Part shown: positions 9,660-19,111 of the stretch, in pieces
Position numbering within the stretch: the stretch's first letter is position 1
Layout of the letters: each line of letters starts with the position of its first letter
Source of the DNA: Enterobacter ludwigii
Lineage (GTDB): Bacteria > Pseudomonadota > Gammaproteobacteria > Enterobacterales > Enterobacteriaceae
DNA: 64,000 nt
Direction of reading: 5' to 3'
NCBI RefSeq assembly: GCF_001750725.1
Contig: NZ_CP017279.1
Span: 1,736,001 to 1,800,000 of the forward strand
The notes under the pieces: model-generated
Seen by the model: the letters and a program-made list of their open reading frames with translations, nothing else
Told to the model about the DNA's origin: nothing
Databases searched by the model: none
Made by a program: the position numbers and the translations under genes

Positions 9660-10952
9660 CTATCGTTGTGAAATCAGGTCAGTCAGTCGCTTCTGGCTGT
9701 TGCTTAACGTTGCACTGAGATCTTGTTGACCCACTGTGACGTTATGCACCATGGAACTGATGATGCCGGACCCTGTTACATCACCCATGCGGGTAAAGTT
9801 TTTGTCGCCCACGGCGCCAAATACCTGCACATTCGGGAACTGGGCGATAAGCTCGTAGGGAAGTTGACCAAACGCTTTAATGACCTCGTTGTCTTTCCAG
9901 GAGTCCGTGCCGACAACCAGTTTGTTCACCGGTAGCGCGGCCCCCGGGGACATCATCACCCAGTCAGACGCGTTCTGTGCCTGCTCCATCCAGGTGACAA
10001 ACTTCTGTGCAGCCTGGGTTTCATCTTCTGTTTGACCGGAGGTGATCGTCAGCGATGTGACCATGCCGTAGACCGCTGAAGACGTTTCAGTCGGAACGAC
10101 AAAGCCCAGGTTGGCTGGGTTGCCGTCTTTATAGACCGCCGGCAGGATATAGGTGGAATACACCGCCATCGGCGCCGAACCATTCATAAAGGCATCTTTA
10201 ATCTCCATGACATCGTTCGAGCCCGGCATGGTGGTCGCGGCCAGTGCTTTATAGAACGCCAGCGCGTTCACCATTTCCGGGGTATCGATGTTGATTTTCC
10301 CGTTGGCGTCAAAAACGTTCGCGCCACCGGAAAGCGCAAACTGAGAAAACGCCTGCTCGGTCATCACGCTTTCTGCCGTGGGTAGCGCTATGCCATAGCG
10401 TTTTTTAGCCGGATCGCTGAGGCGTTGGCTGGCTTTCAGCAGCTGTTCCCAGTTATGCGGCTCCTCAATACCCGCCGCAGCAAGCACATCTTTGTGATAC
10501 CAGACGCCAGACAGCCAGGCGCTGATTGGCACCCCCGTCCAGGCTGAGCCGTCTTCCGTGCGAACGACACGTAAAATTCCGTCATAGAAGGTGTTTTCGC
10601 CCACCGCTTTGATGGCGGCGTTGATCGCATCCCGGTCCAGCAGCTGCTCTTTATCCATGACTTTTGCGTAGTCATGGCTGACCTCAATGACCTCGGGCAG
10701 CGCACCGGTGCGGGCCAACGTAATCACTTTGGTGTTGTAGGCATCCTCTTCTACCGGTACCTGTTTCACCGTAATCGTCGGGTTCTCTTTCTCGAATTTT
10801 TCAATCAGTTTTGTAATTACCGCCTGACGCTCCTGTTCAACTGAGGAGTGCATAAACTCAATGGTGACAGCAGAGGGTTTGTCATCCTTACAGCCTGACA
10901 ACAAGGCGCACGAAACCAGTGCTGATATCAGCACAATTTTGGGCATATTCAT
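9660..10952 (-). CDS. ycjN: Sugar-binding lipoprotein of ABC importer
   Basis: A 430-residue extracytoplasmic solute-binding protein of family 1. It has a lipoprotein signal with lipobox LLSGC (lipidated Cys21), so it is predicted to be tethered on the periplasmic face of a membrane. The mature part has the two-lobed binding-protein pattern (EVSHDYAKVMD, SAWLSGVWYHKDVL, AMAVYSTYILPAVY). The start is preceded by AAAGGA 8 bases away. It stands between ycjM and ycjO and captures the substrate for YcjO/YcjP/YcjV. Confidence 0.94.
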   Translation of the reverse strand: MNMPKIVLISALVSCALLSGCKDDKPSAVTIEFMHSSVEQERQAVITKLIEKFEKENPTITVKQVPVEEDAYNTKVITLARTGALPEVIEVSHDYAKVMDKEQLLDRDAINAAIKAVGENTFYDGILRVVRTEDGSAWTGVPISAWLSGVWYHKDVLAAAGIEEPHNWEQLLKASQRLSDPAKKRYGIALPTAESVMTEQAFSQFALSGGANVFDANGKINIDTPEMVNALAFYKALAATTMPGSNDVMEIKDAFMNGSAPMAVYSTYILPAVYKDGNPANLGFVVPTETSSAVYGMVTSLTITSGQTEDETQAAQKFVTWMEQAQNASDWVMMSPGAALPVNKLVVGTDSWKDNEVIKAFGQLPYELIAQFPNVQVFGAVGDKNFTRMGDVTGSGIISSMVHNVTVGQQDLSATLSNSQKRLTDLISQR

Positions 10953-10967
10953 GTTTAAGGTCCTTTT

Positions 10968-12653
10968 TTAGTTTTCTTTAATCCACAACACCTGCCATGG
11001 ATTAAGGGTCAGAGTCGTACCAGTAATATCTTTCCCGGCGATCAATTCCCTGCCGGATGGAATATTCGACTCAAGCGTTTGAACGCGATCGCTGAAATTA
11101 AATAAGGCGGTAACTTTTTCGCCACTTTGCGCAATACGCATTATTTTTAATACATGCTCGCCTGCCGTACTAAAACAAGCCTGACTGTCAGGGTGGAATG
11201 CTTTTTCTGCACGCCTCAGGGCGATTAATTCACGCAATCTATAATAGACTGTCTGCCGCAGGCTATTTTCGTTCTCAAGCTCACTGTCGATTGCACCGGC
11301 GAGGTATTTTTTGCGGTTAATCGCACGGTTATATCCCAGGCGCTCCACGCCCTCATAATCATTACGCGAGCCAAGAATACTTTGAATATAGACGGCAGGC
11401 ACACCGGGGAAACTCAGGAGTACCGCATGAGCCAGAATAAACCGGGCAATACGGTGATTATCATCGCAGTCCCTTGTGCTTAACGCATCAAGATAAGTGA
11501 CATTGATTTCATACGGGCTTCGCGTTCCATCCGGATTGTTTTTCCAGTTGACCAGCGCCCCCTCGGCCTGAAGTTTCTCAACCAGCGAGAGGATCTCAGA
11601 CTCGGGTAAAATTCCGCGTAACGGATTGAGGCCAATCCCGTCATGCGAGGCCAAAAAGTTAAACCAGGTGGTTTTCGTGGAAGGAAGCGTCAACGACGAC
11701 GCCCACTGACACAGCGCCCGGACATCCTGACGGTGTACCGCATGCAGCACAAGCGGCGGCAAGGAGAACTGATACACCATCTGCGCTTCATTGTTGCCAT
11801 CACCAAAATAGGCAACGTTGTCTTTATGCGGGACATTGGTCTCAGTGATTATCACCGTACCCGGCGCGACAGCCTCGGTAATGGCACGGAAAAGCTGGAT
11901 AAGCTGATGGGTTTGTTCCAGATGGATACAGCTCGTTCCGGGTATCTTCCACATAAACCCAACGGCATCCAGACGAATGTAGCGCGCCCCTTCAGTCAGG
12001 TAGTGCAGCAGCACGTCTACCATCGCAATCAGGACCTGAGGAGAGGCAAAATTGAGATCGACCTGGTCGCTGCTGAAGGTGGTCCACAGGTGGCGTACGC
12101 TGCCATCGTGAAGCGTAAACGGCGTGAGGAGGGGCAAAGCACGCGGTCGCGTGACGGCCGACAGATCCGTTTCAGGGTCAACAGAAATGAAGAAATCGTT
12201 ATACCCCGGCATTTGCTTAAGGTAATTCGCGAACCATTGACTTTGCGCCGACATGTGATTGCAGACGAAATCAAACATCAAACTGGCTGATTGTTTTAAT
12301 TCGGCGATGTCCTGCCACGTTCCTGTTTCTGGTGCAACGTCGTGGTAATCAATAACAGAAAAACCGTCGTCAGAAGACCACGGGTAAAAAGGTAAAAGAT
12401 GAACATGTGAAAAGGAGTGAGAGAGCCACTTATTATAAAACCGTGTGAAAACCGGCAGGGCTTTCTCCCCTTCTGCCGAAAACTGATCGGCATACGTAAT
12501 CAGGACAACATCTTTTTCATCCCACCCCACCTTACGCTTATCTGTAATAACAGAAATCGCGTTATCAATCTTTTCCAGCAACACCGAAAAATGGGTATCG
12601 GAAAATGATTCCCCGTAAACAAGATTAATGATTTCTTTAATTTTAGCCTGCAT
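10968..12653 (-). CDS. ycjM: Glucosylglycerate phosphorylase (GH13 sucrose-phosphorylase type)
   Basis: A 561-residue GH13 subfamily 18 enzyme. The E. coli homologue phosphorolyses 2-O-alpha-glucosyl-D-glycerate to alpha-glucose 1-phosphate and glycerate. Visible barrel motifs are FDFVCNHM, YIRLDAVGFMWK (nucleophile Asp in RLDAVG), IITETNVPH (acid/base Glu) and LASHDGIGL. The start at 12653 (MQAKIKEIINLVYG) aligns end to end with the E. coli N-terminus. An in-frame ATG at 12665 adds four residues and overlaps the operator. It is the first gene of the operon, with its own promoter at 12687-12715. Confidence 0.93.
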   Translation of the reverse strand: MQAKIKEIINLVYGESFSDTHFSVLLEKIDNAISVITDKRKVGWDEKDVVLITYADQFSAEGEKALPVFTRFYNKWLSHSFSHVHLLPFYPWSSDDGFSVIDYHDVAPETGTWQDIAELKQSASLMFDFVCNHMSAQSQWFANYLKQMPGYNDFFISVDPETDLSAVTRPRALPLLTPFTLHDGSVRHLWTTFSSDQVDLNFASPQVLIAMVDVLLHYLTEGARYIRLDAVGFMWKIPGTSCIHLEQTHQLIQLFRAITEAVAPGTVIITETNVPHKDNVAYFGDGNNEAQMVYQFSLPPLVLHAVHRQDVRALCQWASSLTLPSTKTTWFNFLASHDGIGLNPLRGILPESEILSLVEKLQAEGALVNWKNNPDGTRSPYEINVTYLDALSTRDCDDNHRIARFILAHAVLLSFPGVPAVYIQSILGSRNDYEGVERLGYNRAINRKKYLAGAIDSELENENSLRQTVYYRLRELIALRRAEKAFHPDSQACFSTAGEHVLKIMRIAQSGEKVTALFNFSDRVQTLESNIPSGRELIAGKDITGTTLTLNPWQVLWIKEN

Positions 12654-12664
12654 TTTATTTTCCA

Positions 12665-12678
12665 TGGTAGCGGTCCCA
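12665..12678. promoter_or_regulatory. ycjM operator (TGGTAGCGGTCCCA)
   Basis: This is the same 14-mer as at 2721-2734. It covers the predicted transcription start and touches the upstream in-frame ATG of ycjM. The half sites TGGTAGC and TGGGACC (right half read in reverse complement) agree at five of seven positions, in the LacI/GalR style. The expected ligand is YcjW, by analogy to E. coli. The site assignment is inference. Confidence 0.65.
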
Positions 12679-12686
12679 CGGAACGC

Positions 12687-12715
12687 AATCTACTCCCATG
12701 AAAAATATCTGTCAA
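12687..12715 (-). promoter_or_regulatory. Sigma-70 promoter of the ycj operon
   Basis: On the minus strand a perfect -35 TTGACA (12710-12715) is separated by 17 bp from a -10 TAGATT (12687-12692). Transcription should start near 12680, about 27 bases before the ycjM ATG at 12653. The operator at 12665-12678 lies right on the predicted start site, the classical position for a LacI-family repressor. Confidence 0.7.
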
Positions 12716-12747
12716 CGGACCGGGACGCAGAAAAACGCAATTGCAAA

Positions 12748-12774
12748 GCAGCTCAACGCAGTATTGTGAGCTGC
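12748..12774. other. Inverted repeat between psp and ycj operons
   Basis: There is an 8-bp perfect inverted repeat (GCAGCTCA/TGAGCTGC) with an 11-base loop. It lies 77 bases past the old pspD stop and upstream of the ycjM promoter. On the minus strand a short T run occurs only about 14 bases further on. It could be a weak end point for psp transcripts or a regulator site; neither is established. Nothing else is recognisable in 12716-12850, the place where E. coli has pspE. Confidence 0.3.
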
Positions 12775-12850
12775 CGCAAAGAAAGAAAGGGAAAGCGAAG
12801 AAGTATCGCTAGCCTGCCCCGAAAACGAGAGAGGCTAACGTACGCAGGAA

Positions 12851-13080
12851 TTATTGGGGAAAGTAGCGGCGTGAAAGCCGTTTTGCCACTTTTTGCAGCA
12901 GAGGTTCGAGCGCCACAGCCAGCAACATTCTTACCGGCTTGCGGGGCGGGCAACAGATTTTATCGCCCAACCCGCCACACCTGCCGGGCCGAAACGTAAT
13001 GCCGTCAGCAGGACCAGTTTACCTGCGATTTTCAGGCCGGGTTTTACCTTCTGACCGGCCTGTTGCCAGTTTTGCTTCAT
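12851..13080 (-). pseudogene. pspD: pspD, frameshifted
   Basis: PspD is a small peripheral inner-membrane protein of the phage-shock response. The frame from ATG 13080 reads the family N-terminus ([20 protein letters not shown], then [16 protein letters not shown]) but stops at 12931 after 49 codons. The expected C-terminus (RMLLAVALEPLLQKVAKRLS, ending RRYFPQ) continues in another frame to a stop at 12851. The 230-bp span is two bases over a multiple of three. The break lies in CCCGCCCCGCAAGCC (about 12937-12951), consistent with a 2-base gain or 1-base loss in a C-rich run. It may be a real disruption or a sequencing error. It is 12 bases after pspC. Confidence 0.85.
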
Positions 13081-13092
13081 GTATATTCTCTC

Positions 13093-13452
13093 TTAAAGCT
13101 GACGAAAACGGCTTCTCAGCGTGAAGGTGTCAGATGTGACATAGCGCTCCATCTCACGTAACCGCTTCTCCCCAGCGGCGAGTTGATCGTCAACCGCGTT
13201 CAGGAGATCGTTGCTGGTCGGTGCGCCTTCTGCGGCCAGTTCACCTTCCGGCATCGGGTCGAGTACAAATGACAGCACGATGTACGCCACCAGGGTGATA
13301 AACGCCAGACCGAAGAAGATCGACAGCACCGTTACCACGCGAACCAGTTTGACCGGGACATCAAGATAATGGGCCAGTCCCGCACAGACGCCGCGTACCA
13401 TTCCCTGCTGCGGAATGCGCCACAATTTTTTGTTCAGATTCAGTCCGGCCAT
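13093..13452 (-). CDS. pspC: Phage shock protein C, inner-membrane co-activator
   Basis: A 119-residue protein matching E. coli PspC in length and sequence pattern. An N-terminal PspC domain (LNKKLWRIPQQGMVRGVCAG) is followed by a membrane helix at about residues 40-66. A charged C-terminal region with leucine-zipper character ends LREMERYVTSDTFTLRSRFR. With PspB it senses secretin mislocalisation or membrane stress and draws PspA away from PspF. Its ATG overlaps the pspB stop (TAATG). Confidence 0.95.
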   Translation of the reverse strand: MAGLNLNKKLWRIPQQGMVRGVCAGLAHYLDVPVKLVRVVTVLSIFFGLAFITLVAYIVLSFVLDPMPEGELAAEGAPTSNDLLNAVDDQLAAGEKRLREMERYVTSDTFTLRSRFRQL

Positions 13453-13676
13453 TAACGGTCCCTCCAGTTTGGATGTTCTGCATCGAGGATATCTTCCAGC
13501 GCCTGAATGCGTTCGCGCATTTTATTCGCCTGTTCGGTCAGCTGTACGAGACGCTGTTGTTCACTCTGGGAAAGTTCGCCACGTGAAGAACGGTTGCTGT
13601 AGTGCAGCCATAACCAAATCGGCAGAACAAACAGCACGAAAATGGTCAGGGGAATAGCCAGAAAAAGCGCGCTCAT
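13452..13676 (-). CDS. pspB: Phage shock protein B
   Basis: A 74-residue protein of the usual PspB length. A single N-terminal membrane helix (LAIPLTIFVLFVLPIWLWLH) precedes a coiled-coil cytoplasmic tail (SEQQRLVQLTEQANKMRERI). It acts with PspC in the membrane to relay stress to PspA. The start MSALFLA is conserved, so an ATG 16 codons further upstream is not used. It lies 54 bases after pspA in the psp operon. Confidence 0.95.
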   Translation of the reverse strand: MSALFLAIPLTIFVLFVLPIWLWLHYSNRSSRGELSQSEQQRLVQLTEQANKMRERIQALEDILDAEHPNWRDR

Positions 13677-13730
13677 GTGTACTCCTTGTCTTACGATGCG
13701 TGGCGGCACGCTCAGGTGCCGCACAAATTA

Positions 13731-14399
13731 TTATTGGTTGTCTTGCTTCATTTTGGCTTTCAGCGCAGCAAGTTGCTCGCTGATTTCATCGTCCGCTTTC
13801 AGGTCAGCGAACTGCTGATCCAGTGACTTTTGTTTACCAATGCTGTGACTTTCCGCTTCCGCTTCCATATGGTCGATACGGCGTTCAAACGACTCAAAAC
13901 GTGCCATTGCTTCATCCAGCTTACCGCTATCCAGCTGGCGACGTACATCGCGGGATGAGCTTGCCGCCTGGTGGCGCAATGCCAGCGCCTGCTGACGCGC
14001 ACGCGTTTCGTTCAGTTTATTCTCAAGCTCACCAATCTCTTTCTTCATACGCGAAAGGGTATCATCGACCAGTGTGACTTCATGCTCGAGCGTCGCGACC
14101 ATGTCTGCCAGCTTCTGTTTTTCAATCAGCGCGGCGCGGGCCAGGTCTTCTTTATCTTTACGCAGCGCAAGTTCTGCTTTTTCCTGCCATTCGTTAAGCT
14201 GAGCGGTCGCCTGCTCAATGCGGCGCGTTAACTGTTTTTTCTCAGCCAGCGCACGGGCGGAGGTAGAACGCACTTCAACCAGCGTATCTTCCATTTCCTG
14301 AATCATCAGGCGCACCAGCTTCTGCGGATCTTCCGCTTTCTCAAGCAGTGAGTTGATATTGGCGTTCACGATGTCGGCGAAACGAGAAAAAATACCCAT
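13731..14399 (-). CDS. pspA: Phage shock protein A, membrane-repair ESCRT-III-like protein and PspF inhibitor
   Basis: A 222-residue, almost wholly alpha-helical coiled-coil protein beginning [20 protein letters not shown], the amphipathic membrane-binding helix of PspA. In unstressed cells PspA binds and inhibits the PspF ATPase. Under membrane stress it forms large scaffolds that preserve the proton-motive force. It is the first gene of the operon and is expressed from the sigma-54 promoter at 14451-14467. Confidence 0.96.
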   Translation of the reverse strand: MGIFSRFADIVNANINSLLEKAEDPQKLVRLMIQEMEDTLVEVRSTSARALAEKKQLTRRIEQATAQLNEWQEKAELALRKDKEDLARAALIEKQKLADMVATLEHEVTLVDDTLSRMKKEIGELENKLNETRARQQALALRHQAASSSRDVRRQLDSGKLDEAMARFESFERRIDHMEAEAESHSIGKQKSLDQQFADLKADDEISEQLAALKAKMKQDNQ

Positions 14400-14450
14400 A
14401 ATGTGATCCTCATAGTTCTGTTATCGGGCGATGCCCTGCTACATAGCTAA

Positions 14451-14467
14451 TACAAATACCGTGCCAA
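14451..14467 (-). promoter_or_regulatory. Sigma-54 promoter of pspABCD
   Basis: On the minus strand TTGGCACGGTATTTGTA matches the -24/-12 pattern TGGCAC-N5-TTGC-like, with the GG at -24; the -12 element reads TTGTA. It lies 52 bases upstream of pspA in the pspA-pspF intergenic region. Activation would be by PspF bound to upstream sites toward 14480-14540, probably with IHF bending the A/T-rich spacer. Those sites are inferred from the E. coli system. Confidence 0.85.
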
Positions 14468-14565
14468 GTTTTTATCTTGTTGATTTTACTTGATGTGGTT
14501 GATTTCCAGACATCGGCACACTATGCTCACCTGGTGAATATCACTAAGGAGTGGTTAATTTCATC

Positions 14566-15543
14566 ATGGCTGGATACAAAGACAATTTACTCGGCGAAGC
14601 CAACAGTTTTCTGGAGGTCCTCGAACAGGTCTCCCGTCTCGCGCCGCTCAACAAGCCGGTGCTTATTATCGGTGAGCGCGGCACGGGTAAGGAACTGATT
14701 GCTAACCGTCTACATTATTTATCCGGACGCTGGGATGGCCCCTTCATTTCTCTTAACTGCGCGGCGTTGAATGAAAATCTGCTCGACACGGAGCTTTTCG
14801 GTCATGAAGCCGGTGCTTTTACCGGTGCCCAAAAACGCCATCCGGGTCGTTTTGAACGCGCCGACGGCGGCACGCTGTTTCTTGATGAACTGGCCACCGC
14901 GCCCATGCTGGTACAGGAAAAGCTGCTGCGCGTGATTGAGTATGGCGAGCTGGAGCGTGTCGGCGGTAGCCAGCCGCTGCAGGTCAACGTGCGTCTGGTG
15001 TGCGCCACCAATGCCAACCTCCCGCAAATGGTGGCAGAGGAAAAATTCCGTGCCGACCTGCTCGACCGGCTGGCCTTTGACGTCGTTCAGCTCCCTCCGC
15101 TGCGCGAGCGAAGAAGCGACATCATGCTGCTGGCAGAGCAGTTTGCGATTCAGATGTGTCGCGAGCTCGGCCTGCCGCTTTTTCCGGGGTTCAGCGAGTA
15201 TGCAAAGGAGACACTCCTCGCTTACCACTGGCCGGGAAATATCCGGGAGTTAAAAAACGTCGTGGAGCGTTCTGTCTATCGCCACGGCAGCAGTGAGACC
15301 GAGCTGGATAACATTATTCTCGATCCTTTTCAGCGTAGCCCGCAGCCAGCTTCCGCCCCGCCCGCGTCCGGAGCTTCCCCTGCACTTCCCCTGGATTTGC
15401 GGCAGTTCCAGCATGAACAGGAACAACAGCTGCTTGAGCAGAGCCTGAAGGTGGCGAAATATAACCAGAAACGGGCGGCTGAACTCCTGGGTCTGACCTA
15501 CCATCAATTAAGGGCATTGCTCAAAAAGCATCAAATGCGCTGA
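14566..15543 (+). CDS. pspF: Sigma-54-dependent activator of the psp operon
   Basis: A 325-residue bacterial enhancer-binding protein that lacks a receiver domain, as PspF does. The AAA+ domain has Walker A GERGTGKE, the sigma-54-contacting loop GAFTGAQ and Walker B GGTLFLDELA, plus an arginine-finger region ending FRADLLDRLAFDVVQLPPLR. The C-terminal Fis-type HTH is YNQKRAAELLGLTYHQLRAL. The start MAGYKDNLLGEANSF matches the family, although AAGGAG is 14 bases away. A GTG at 14551 would add five residues. It is divergent from pspA and negatively controlled by PspA. Confidence 0.94.
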   Translation: MAGYKDNLLGEANSFLEVLEQVSRLAPLNKPVLIIGERGTGKELIANRLHYLSGRWDGPFISLNCAALNENLLDTELFGHEAGAFTGAQKRHPGRFERADGGTLFLDELATAPMLVQEKLLRVIEYGELERVGGSQPLQVNVRLVCATNANLPQMVAEEKFRADLLDRLAFDVVQLPPLRERRSDIMLLAEQFAIQMCRELGLPLFPGFSEYAKETLLAYHWPGNIRELKNVVERSVYRHGSSETELDNIILDPFQRSPQPASAPPASGASPALPLDLRQFQHEQEQQLLEQSLKVAKYNQKRAAELLGLTYHQLRALLKKHQMR

Positions 15544-15631
15544 CAATATCAGCACTTACCCGCAGACATTTTTACGAAGCAGGCGTAAGTGCGATACACT
15601 TTGCAGATCGAACCTAAAAACCTTAAAAATT

Positions 15632-17272
15632 ATGCGTCTGGTTTTATCGTCCTTCTTTGCACTTGGTCTGTTCAGCAGCCTGGCGTTTGCTGCGCCCGAA
15701 CCCGCTACGCAACCTGATATTCGCGACAGCGGCTTCGTCTATTGCGTAAGCGGTCAGGTTGATACATTTAACCCGCAAAAAGCGGGCAGCGGCCTGATTG
15801 TGGATACCCTTGCCGCGCAACTCTATGACCGTCTGCTTGATGTGGATCCCTACACCTACCGTCTGGTGCCAGAGCTTGCCGAAAGCTGGGAAGTCCTGGA
15901 TAACGGTGCGACCTACCGTTTCCACCTGCGCGATGATGTCGCATTTCAGCACACGCCATGGTTTACCCCAACGCGCAAACTGAACGCAGATGATGTGGTC
16001 TTTACGTTCCAGCGTATCTTTAACCGTAATCACCCGTGGCATAACGTTAACGGCAGCAACTTCCCCTACTTCGACAGCCTGCAGTTTGCCGATACCGTTA
16101 AAAGCGTTCGCAAGCTGGATAACCGCACGGTGGAGTTTTCGCTGAAGCGCCCGGATGCCTCTTTCCTCTGGCACCTGGCCACCCACTATGCGTCCGTTAT
16201 GTCTGCTGAGTACGCCGCGAACCTGAGCAAAATCGATCGTCAGGAGTTAATCGACCGTCAGCCTGTCGGTACCGGTCCGTTCCAGCTGGCCGAATATCGC
16301 TCCGGACAATATATCCGCCTGCAGCGCCATGCGCATTTCTGGCGCGGCACGCCGCTGATGCCACAGGTAGTGGTCGATCTTGGCTCTGGCGGGACGGGGC
16401 GTTTATCAAAACTGCTGACCGGGGAGTGCGACGTACTGGCGTGGCCTGCTGCCAGTCAGCTCACCATTTTGCGCGACGATCCGCGTTTGCGCCTGACGTT
16501 ACGCCCCGGCATGAACATCGCCTATCTGGCGTTTAATACCGATAAGCCGCCGCTGAACAACCCTGCCGTACGCCACGCGCTGGCGCTGGCCATCAACAAC
16601 CAACGTCTGATGCAGTCGATCTATTACGGTACGGCAGAAACCGCCGCCTCTATTTTGCCACGAGCCTCGTGGGCCTATGACAGTGAAGCTAAAATTACGG
16701 AATACAACCCGGCAAAAGCGCGTGAACAGCTGAAAGCGCTGGGGGCAGAAAACCTGACGCTGCAACTCTGGGTACCGACCAGCTCTCAGGCCTGGAACCC
16801 AAGCCCGCTGAAGACCGCCGAGCTGTTGCAGGCAGATATGGCGCAGGTGGGGGTGAAAGTGATCATCGTGCCGGTTGAGGGTCGTTTCCAGGAGGCGCGC
16901 CTGATGGACATGAACCATGATTTAACCCTGACAGGCTGGGCGACCGACAGTAATGACCCGGACAGCTTCTTCCGTCCGTTGCTGAGCTGTGCGGCGATTA
17001 ACTCCCAGACCAACTACGCCCACTGGTGCAACCGGGAATTTGACGGCGTGCTGCAAAAAGCGCTGGCGTCCCAACAGCTGGCGTCACGCATAGACGCCTA
17101 TGATGAAGCGCAGAAGATCCTTGCCGAAGAGCTGCCCGTGCTGCCGCTGGCCTCGTCCCTGCGCCTGCAGGCCTATCGCTATGATATTAAAGGCCTGGTG
17201 TTGAGTCCGTTCGGCAACGCCTCCTTCGCCGGCGTGTCTCGAGAAAAAGAACAAGAGGTGAAAAAACCATGA
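15632..17272 (+). CDS. sapA: Periplasmic peptide-binding protein SapA
   Basis: A 546-residue extracytoplasmic binding protein of family 5 (DppA/OppA type). A signal peptide of about 21 residues ends LAFAAPEP. The conserved blocks [40 protein letters not shown] and [13 protein letters not shown] are present. In Salmonella and Haemophilus SapA binds antimicrobial peptides and haem. In E. coli the sap operon has also been linked to putrescine export. It is the first gene of sapABCDF, with a 4-bp overlap to sapB. Confidence 0.95.
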   Translation: MRLVLSSFFALGLFSSLAFAAPEPATQPDIRDSGFVYCVSGQVDTFNPQKAGSGLIVDTLAAQLYDRLLDVDPYTYRLVPELAESWEVLDNGATYRFHLRDDVAFQHTPWFTPTRKLNADDVVFTFQRIFNRNHPWHNVNGSNFPYFDSLQFADTVKSVRKLDNRTVEFSLKRPDASFLWHLATHYASVMSAEYAANLSKIDRQELIDRQPVGTGPFQLAEYRSGQYIRLQRHAHFWRGTPLMPQVVVDLGSGGTGRLSKLLTGECDVLAWPAASQLTILRDDPRLRLTLRPGMNIAYLAFNTDKPPLNNPAVRHALALAINNQRLMQSIYYGTAETAASILPRASWAYDSEAKITEYNPAKAREQLKALGAENLTLQLWVPTSSQAWNPSPLKTAELLQADMAQVGVKVIIVPVEGRFQEARLMDMNHDLTLTGWATDSNDPDSFFRPLLSCAAINSQTNYAHWCNREFDGVLQKALASQQLASRIDAYDEAQKILAEELPVLPLASSLRLQAYRYDIKGLVLSPFGNASFAGVSREKEQEVKKP

Positions 17273-18234
17273 TCATTTTTACCTTGCGCCGCCTTCTGCT
17301 GCTGTTGGTGACGCTCTTTTTCCTGACCTTTGTTGGTTTCAGTCTGAGCTATTTCACCCCGCACGCCCCGCTCCAGGGGTCGTCGCTGTGGGATGCGTGG
17401 CTCTTCTGGTTTAACGGTCTGCTGCACTGGGATTTCGGTGTTTCAAGCATCAACGGGCAGCTCATCTCCGAGCAGCTGAAGGAGGTTTTCCCGGCGACAA
17501 TGGAGCTGTGCATTCTGGCGTTCGGTTTTGCCTTAATGGTTGGTATTCCGGTAGGGATGCTGGCAGGGATTTATCGCAACAAATGGCAGGATAAATTTAT
17601 CAGCGCCCTCGCCCTGCTCGGCTTCTCGATCCCGATCTTCTGGCTGGCGCTGCTGCTGACGCTTTTCTTCTCCCTCAACCTGGGCTGGCTGCCGGTTTCT
17701 GGCCGTTTTGACCTGTTGTATACGGTAAAAACGGTGACCGGGTTTGCTATCGTTGACGCCTGGCTGTCTGATTCAGCCTGGCGACATGAGATGATCGTCA
17801 GCGCCGTACGCCATATGGTCTTGCCGGTACTGACGCTGGCGGTGGCACCGACAACCGAAGTGATTCGCCTGATGCGCCTGAGCACCATCGAGGTGTTCGA
17901 TCAGAACTATGTCAAAGCGGCCGCCACGCGCGGCTTATCGCGCCTGACTATCTTGCGCCGTAATGTGCTGCATAACGCCCTGCCACCTGTTATCCCGCGA
18001 CTGGGGCTCCAGTTTTCCACCATGCTCACCCTGGCGATGATTACCGAAATGGTCTTCAGCTGGCCGGGGCTGGGACGATGGTTGATCAACGCTATCCGCC
18101 AGCAGGACTACGCCGCCATTTCGGCGGGCGTCATGGTGATTGGCTCTCTGGTGATTATTGTTAACGTGATTTCCGATATTTTGGGTGCTATGGCCAACCC
18201 GTTGAAGCATAAGGAATGGTATGCCCTACGATAA
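17269..18234 (+). CDS. sapB: SapB ABC transporter permease
   Basis: A 321-residue inner-membrane permease of the DppB/OppB class. The first membrane helix lies at residues 7-26 and the EAA loop is [20 protein letters not shown]. The C-terminus is strongly hydrophobic. It overlaps sapA by the ATGA motif and sapC by 14 bp. It forms the channel with SapC. Confidence 0.95.
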   Translation: MIIFTLRRLLLLLVTLFFLTFVGFSLSYFTPHAPLQGSSLWDAWLFWFNGLLHWDFGVSSINGQLISEQLKEVFPATMELCILAFGFALMVGIPVGMLAGIYRNKWQDKFISALALLGFSIPIFWLALLLTLFFSLNLGWLPVSGRFDLLYTVKTVTGFAIVDAWLSDSAWRHEMIVSAVRHMVLPVLTLAVAPTTEVIRLMRLSTIEVFDQNYVKAAATRGLSRLTILRRNVLHNALPPVIPRLGLQFSTMLTLAMITEMVFSWPGLGRWLINAIRQQDYAAISAGVMVIGSLVIIVNVISDILGAMANPLKHKEWYALR

Positions 18235-19111
18235 CGTATACAGTGAAAAGCGCACGCCCGGTGCGCTGCGTACCGTGTGGCGTAAATTCTATGGTGACAC
18301 CACGGCAATGATTGGCCTTTATGGCTTCGCCGGGCTGGTGTTGCTCTGCGTTTTTGGCTCCTGGTTTGCGCCCTATGGTATTGATCAGCAGTTCCTTGGC
18401 TATCAGCTGCTGCCCCCATCCTGGTCGCGCTACGGTGAGGTCTCTTTCTTCCTCGGTACGGACGACCTCGGGCGTGACGTATTGAGCCGCCTGTTGAGCG
18501 GCGCGGCGCCGACGGTCGGCGGTGCATTTGTGGTGACGTTTGCTGCCACCATCTGCGGTCTGGCGCTCGGCATCTTTGCCGGGTCGACGCATGGCCTGCG
18601 CTCGGCGGCACTGAACCACATTCTCGACACCCTGCTCTCTATTCCGTCCCTGCTGCTGGCCATTATTGTGGTGGCGTTTGTCGGGCCACACCTGTCGCAT
18701 GCCATGTTCGCGGTCTGGCTGGCGATCCTCCCTCGCATCGTGCGTTCGGTATACAGCATGGTGCATGACGAACTGGAAAAAGAGTATGTCGTCGCAGCTC
18801 GCCTGGACGGTGCAACAACCTTAAACATCCTTTGGTTTGCCGTACTGCCGAACATCGCTGCCGGGCTGGTCACGGAGATCACCCGCGCCCTGTCGATGGC
18901 GATTCTGGACATCGCGGCGCTCGGTTTTCTCGATCTCGGCGCGCAGCTGCCGTCGCCTGAATGGGGCGCGATGCTCGGTGACGCGCTCGAGCTTATCTAC
19001 GTTGCGCCGTGGACAGTCATGTTACCGGGCGCAGCCATTATGGTGAGTGTGCTGCTTGTCAACCTGCTGGGCGATGGTATTCGCCGTGCAATTAATGCGG
19101 GGGTGCAATAA
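18221..19111 (+). CDS. sapC: SapC ABC transporter permease
   Basis: A 296-residue permease of the DppC class. It has an N-terminal OppC-type membrane segment, [15 protein letters not shown] (the hallmark of this class) and the EAA loop [20 protein letters not shown]. Its start overlaps sapB and its stop shares a base with the sapD ATG, so the operon is continuously coupled. Confidence 0.95.
   Translation: MPYDNVYSEKRTPGALRTVWRKFYGDTTAMIGLYGFAGLVLLCVFGSWFAPYGIDQQFLGYQLLPPSWSRYGEVSFFLGTDDLGRDVLSRLLSGAAPTVGGAFVVTFAATICGLALGIFAGSTHGLRSAALNHILDTLLSIPSLLLAIIVVAFVGPHLSHAMFAVWLAILPRIVRSVYSMVHDELEKEYVVAARLDGATTLNILWFAVLPNIAAGLVTEITRALSMAILDIAALGFLDLGAQLPSPEWGAMLGDALELIYVAPWTVMLPGAAIMVSVLLVNLLGDGIRRAINAGVQ

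Noticed and set aside
12748-12774. The 8-bp inverted repeat as a strong terminator of the psp operon
   Set aside because: The T run is about 14 bases too far away, so it is listed only as an inverted repeat.
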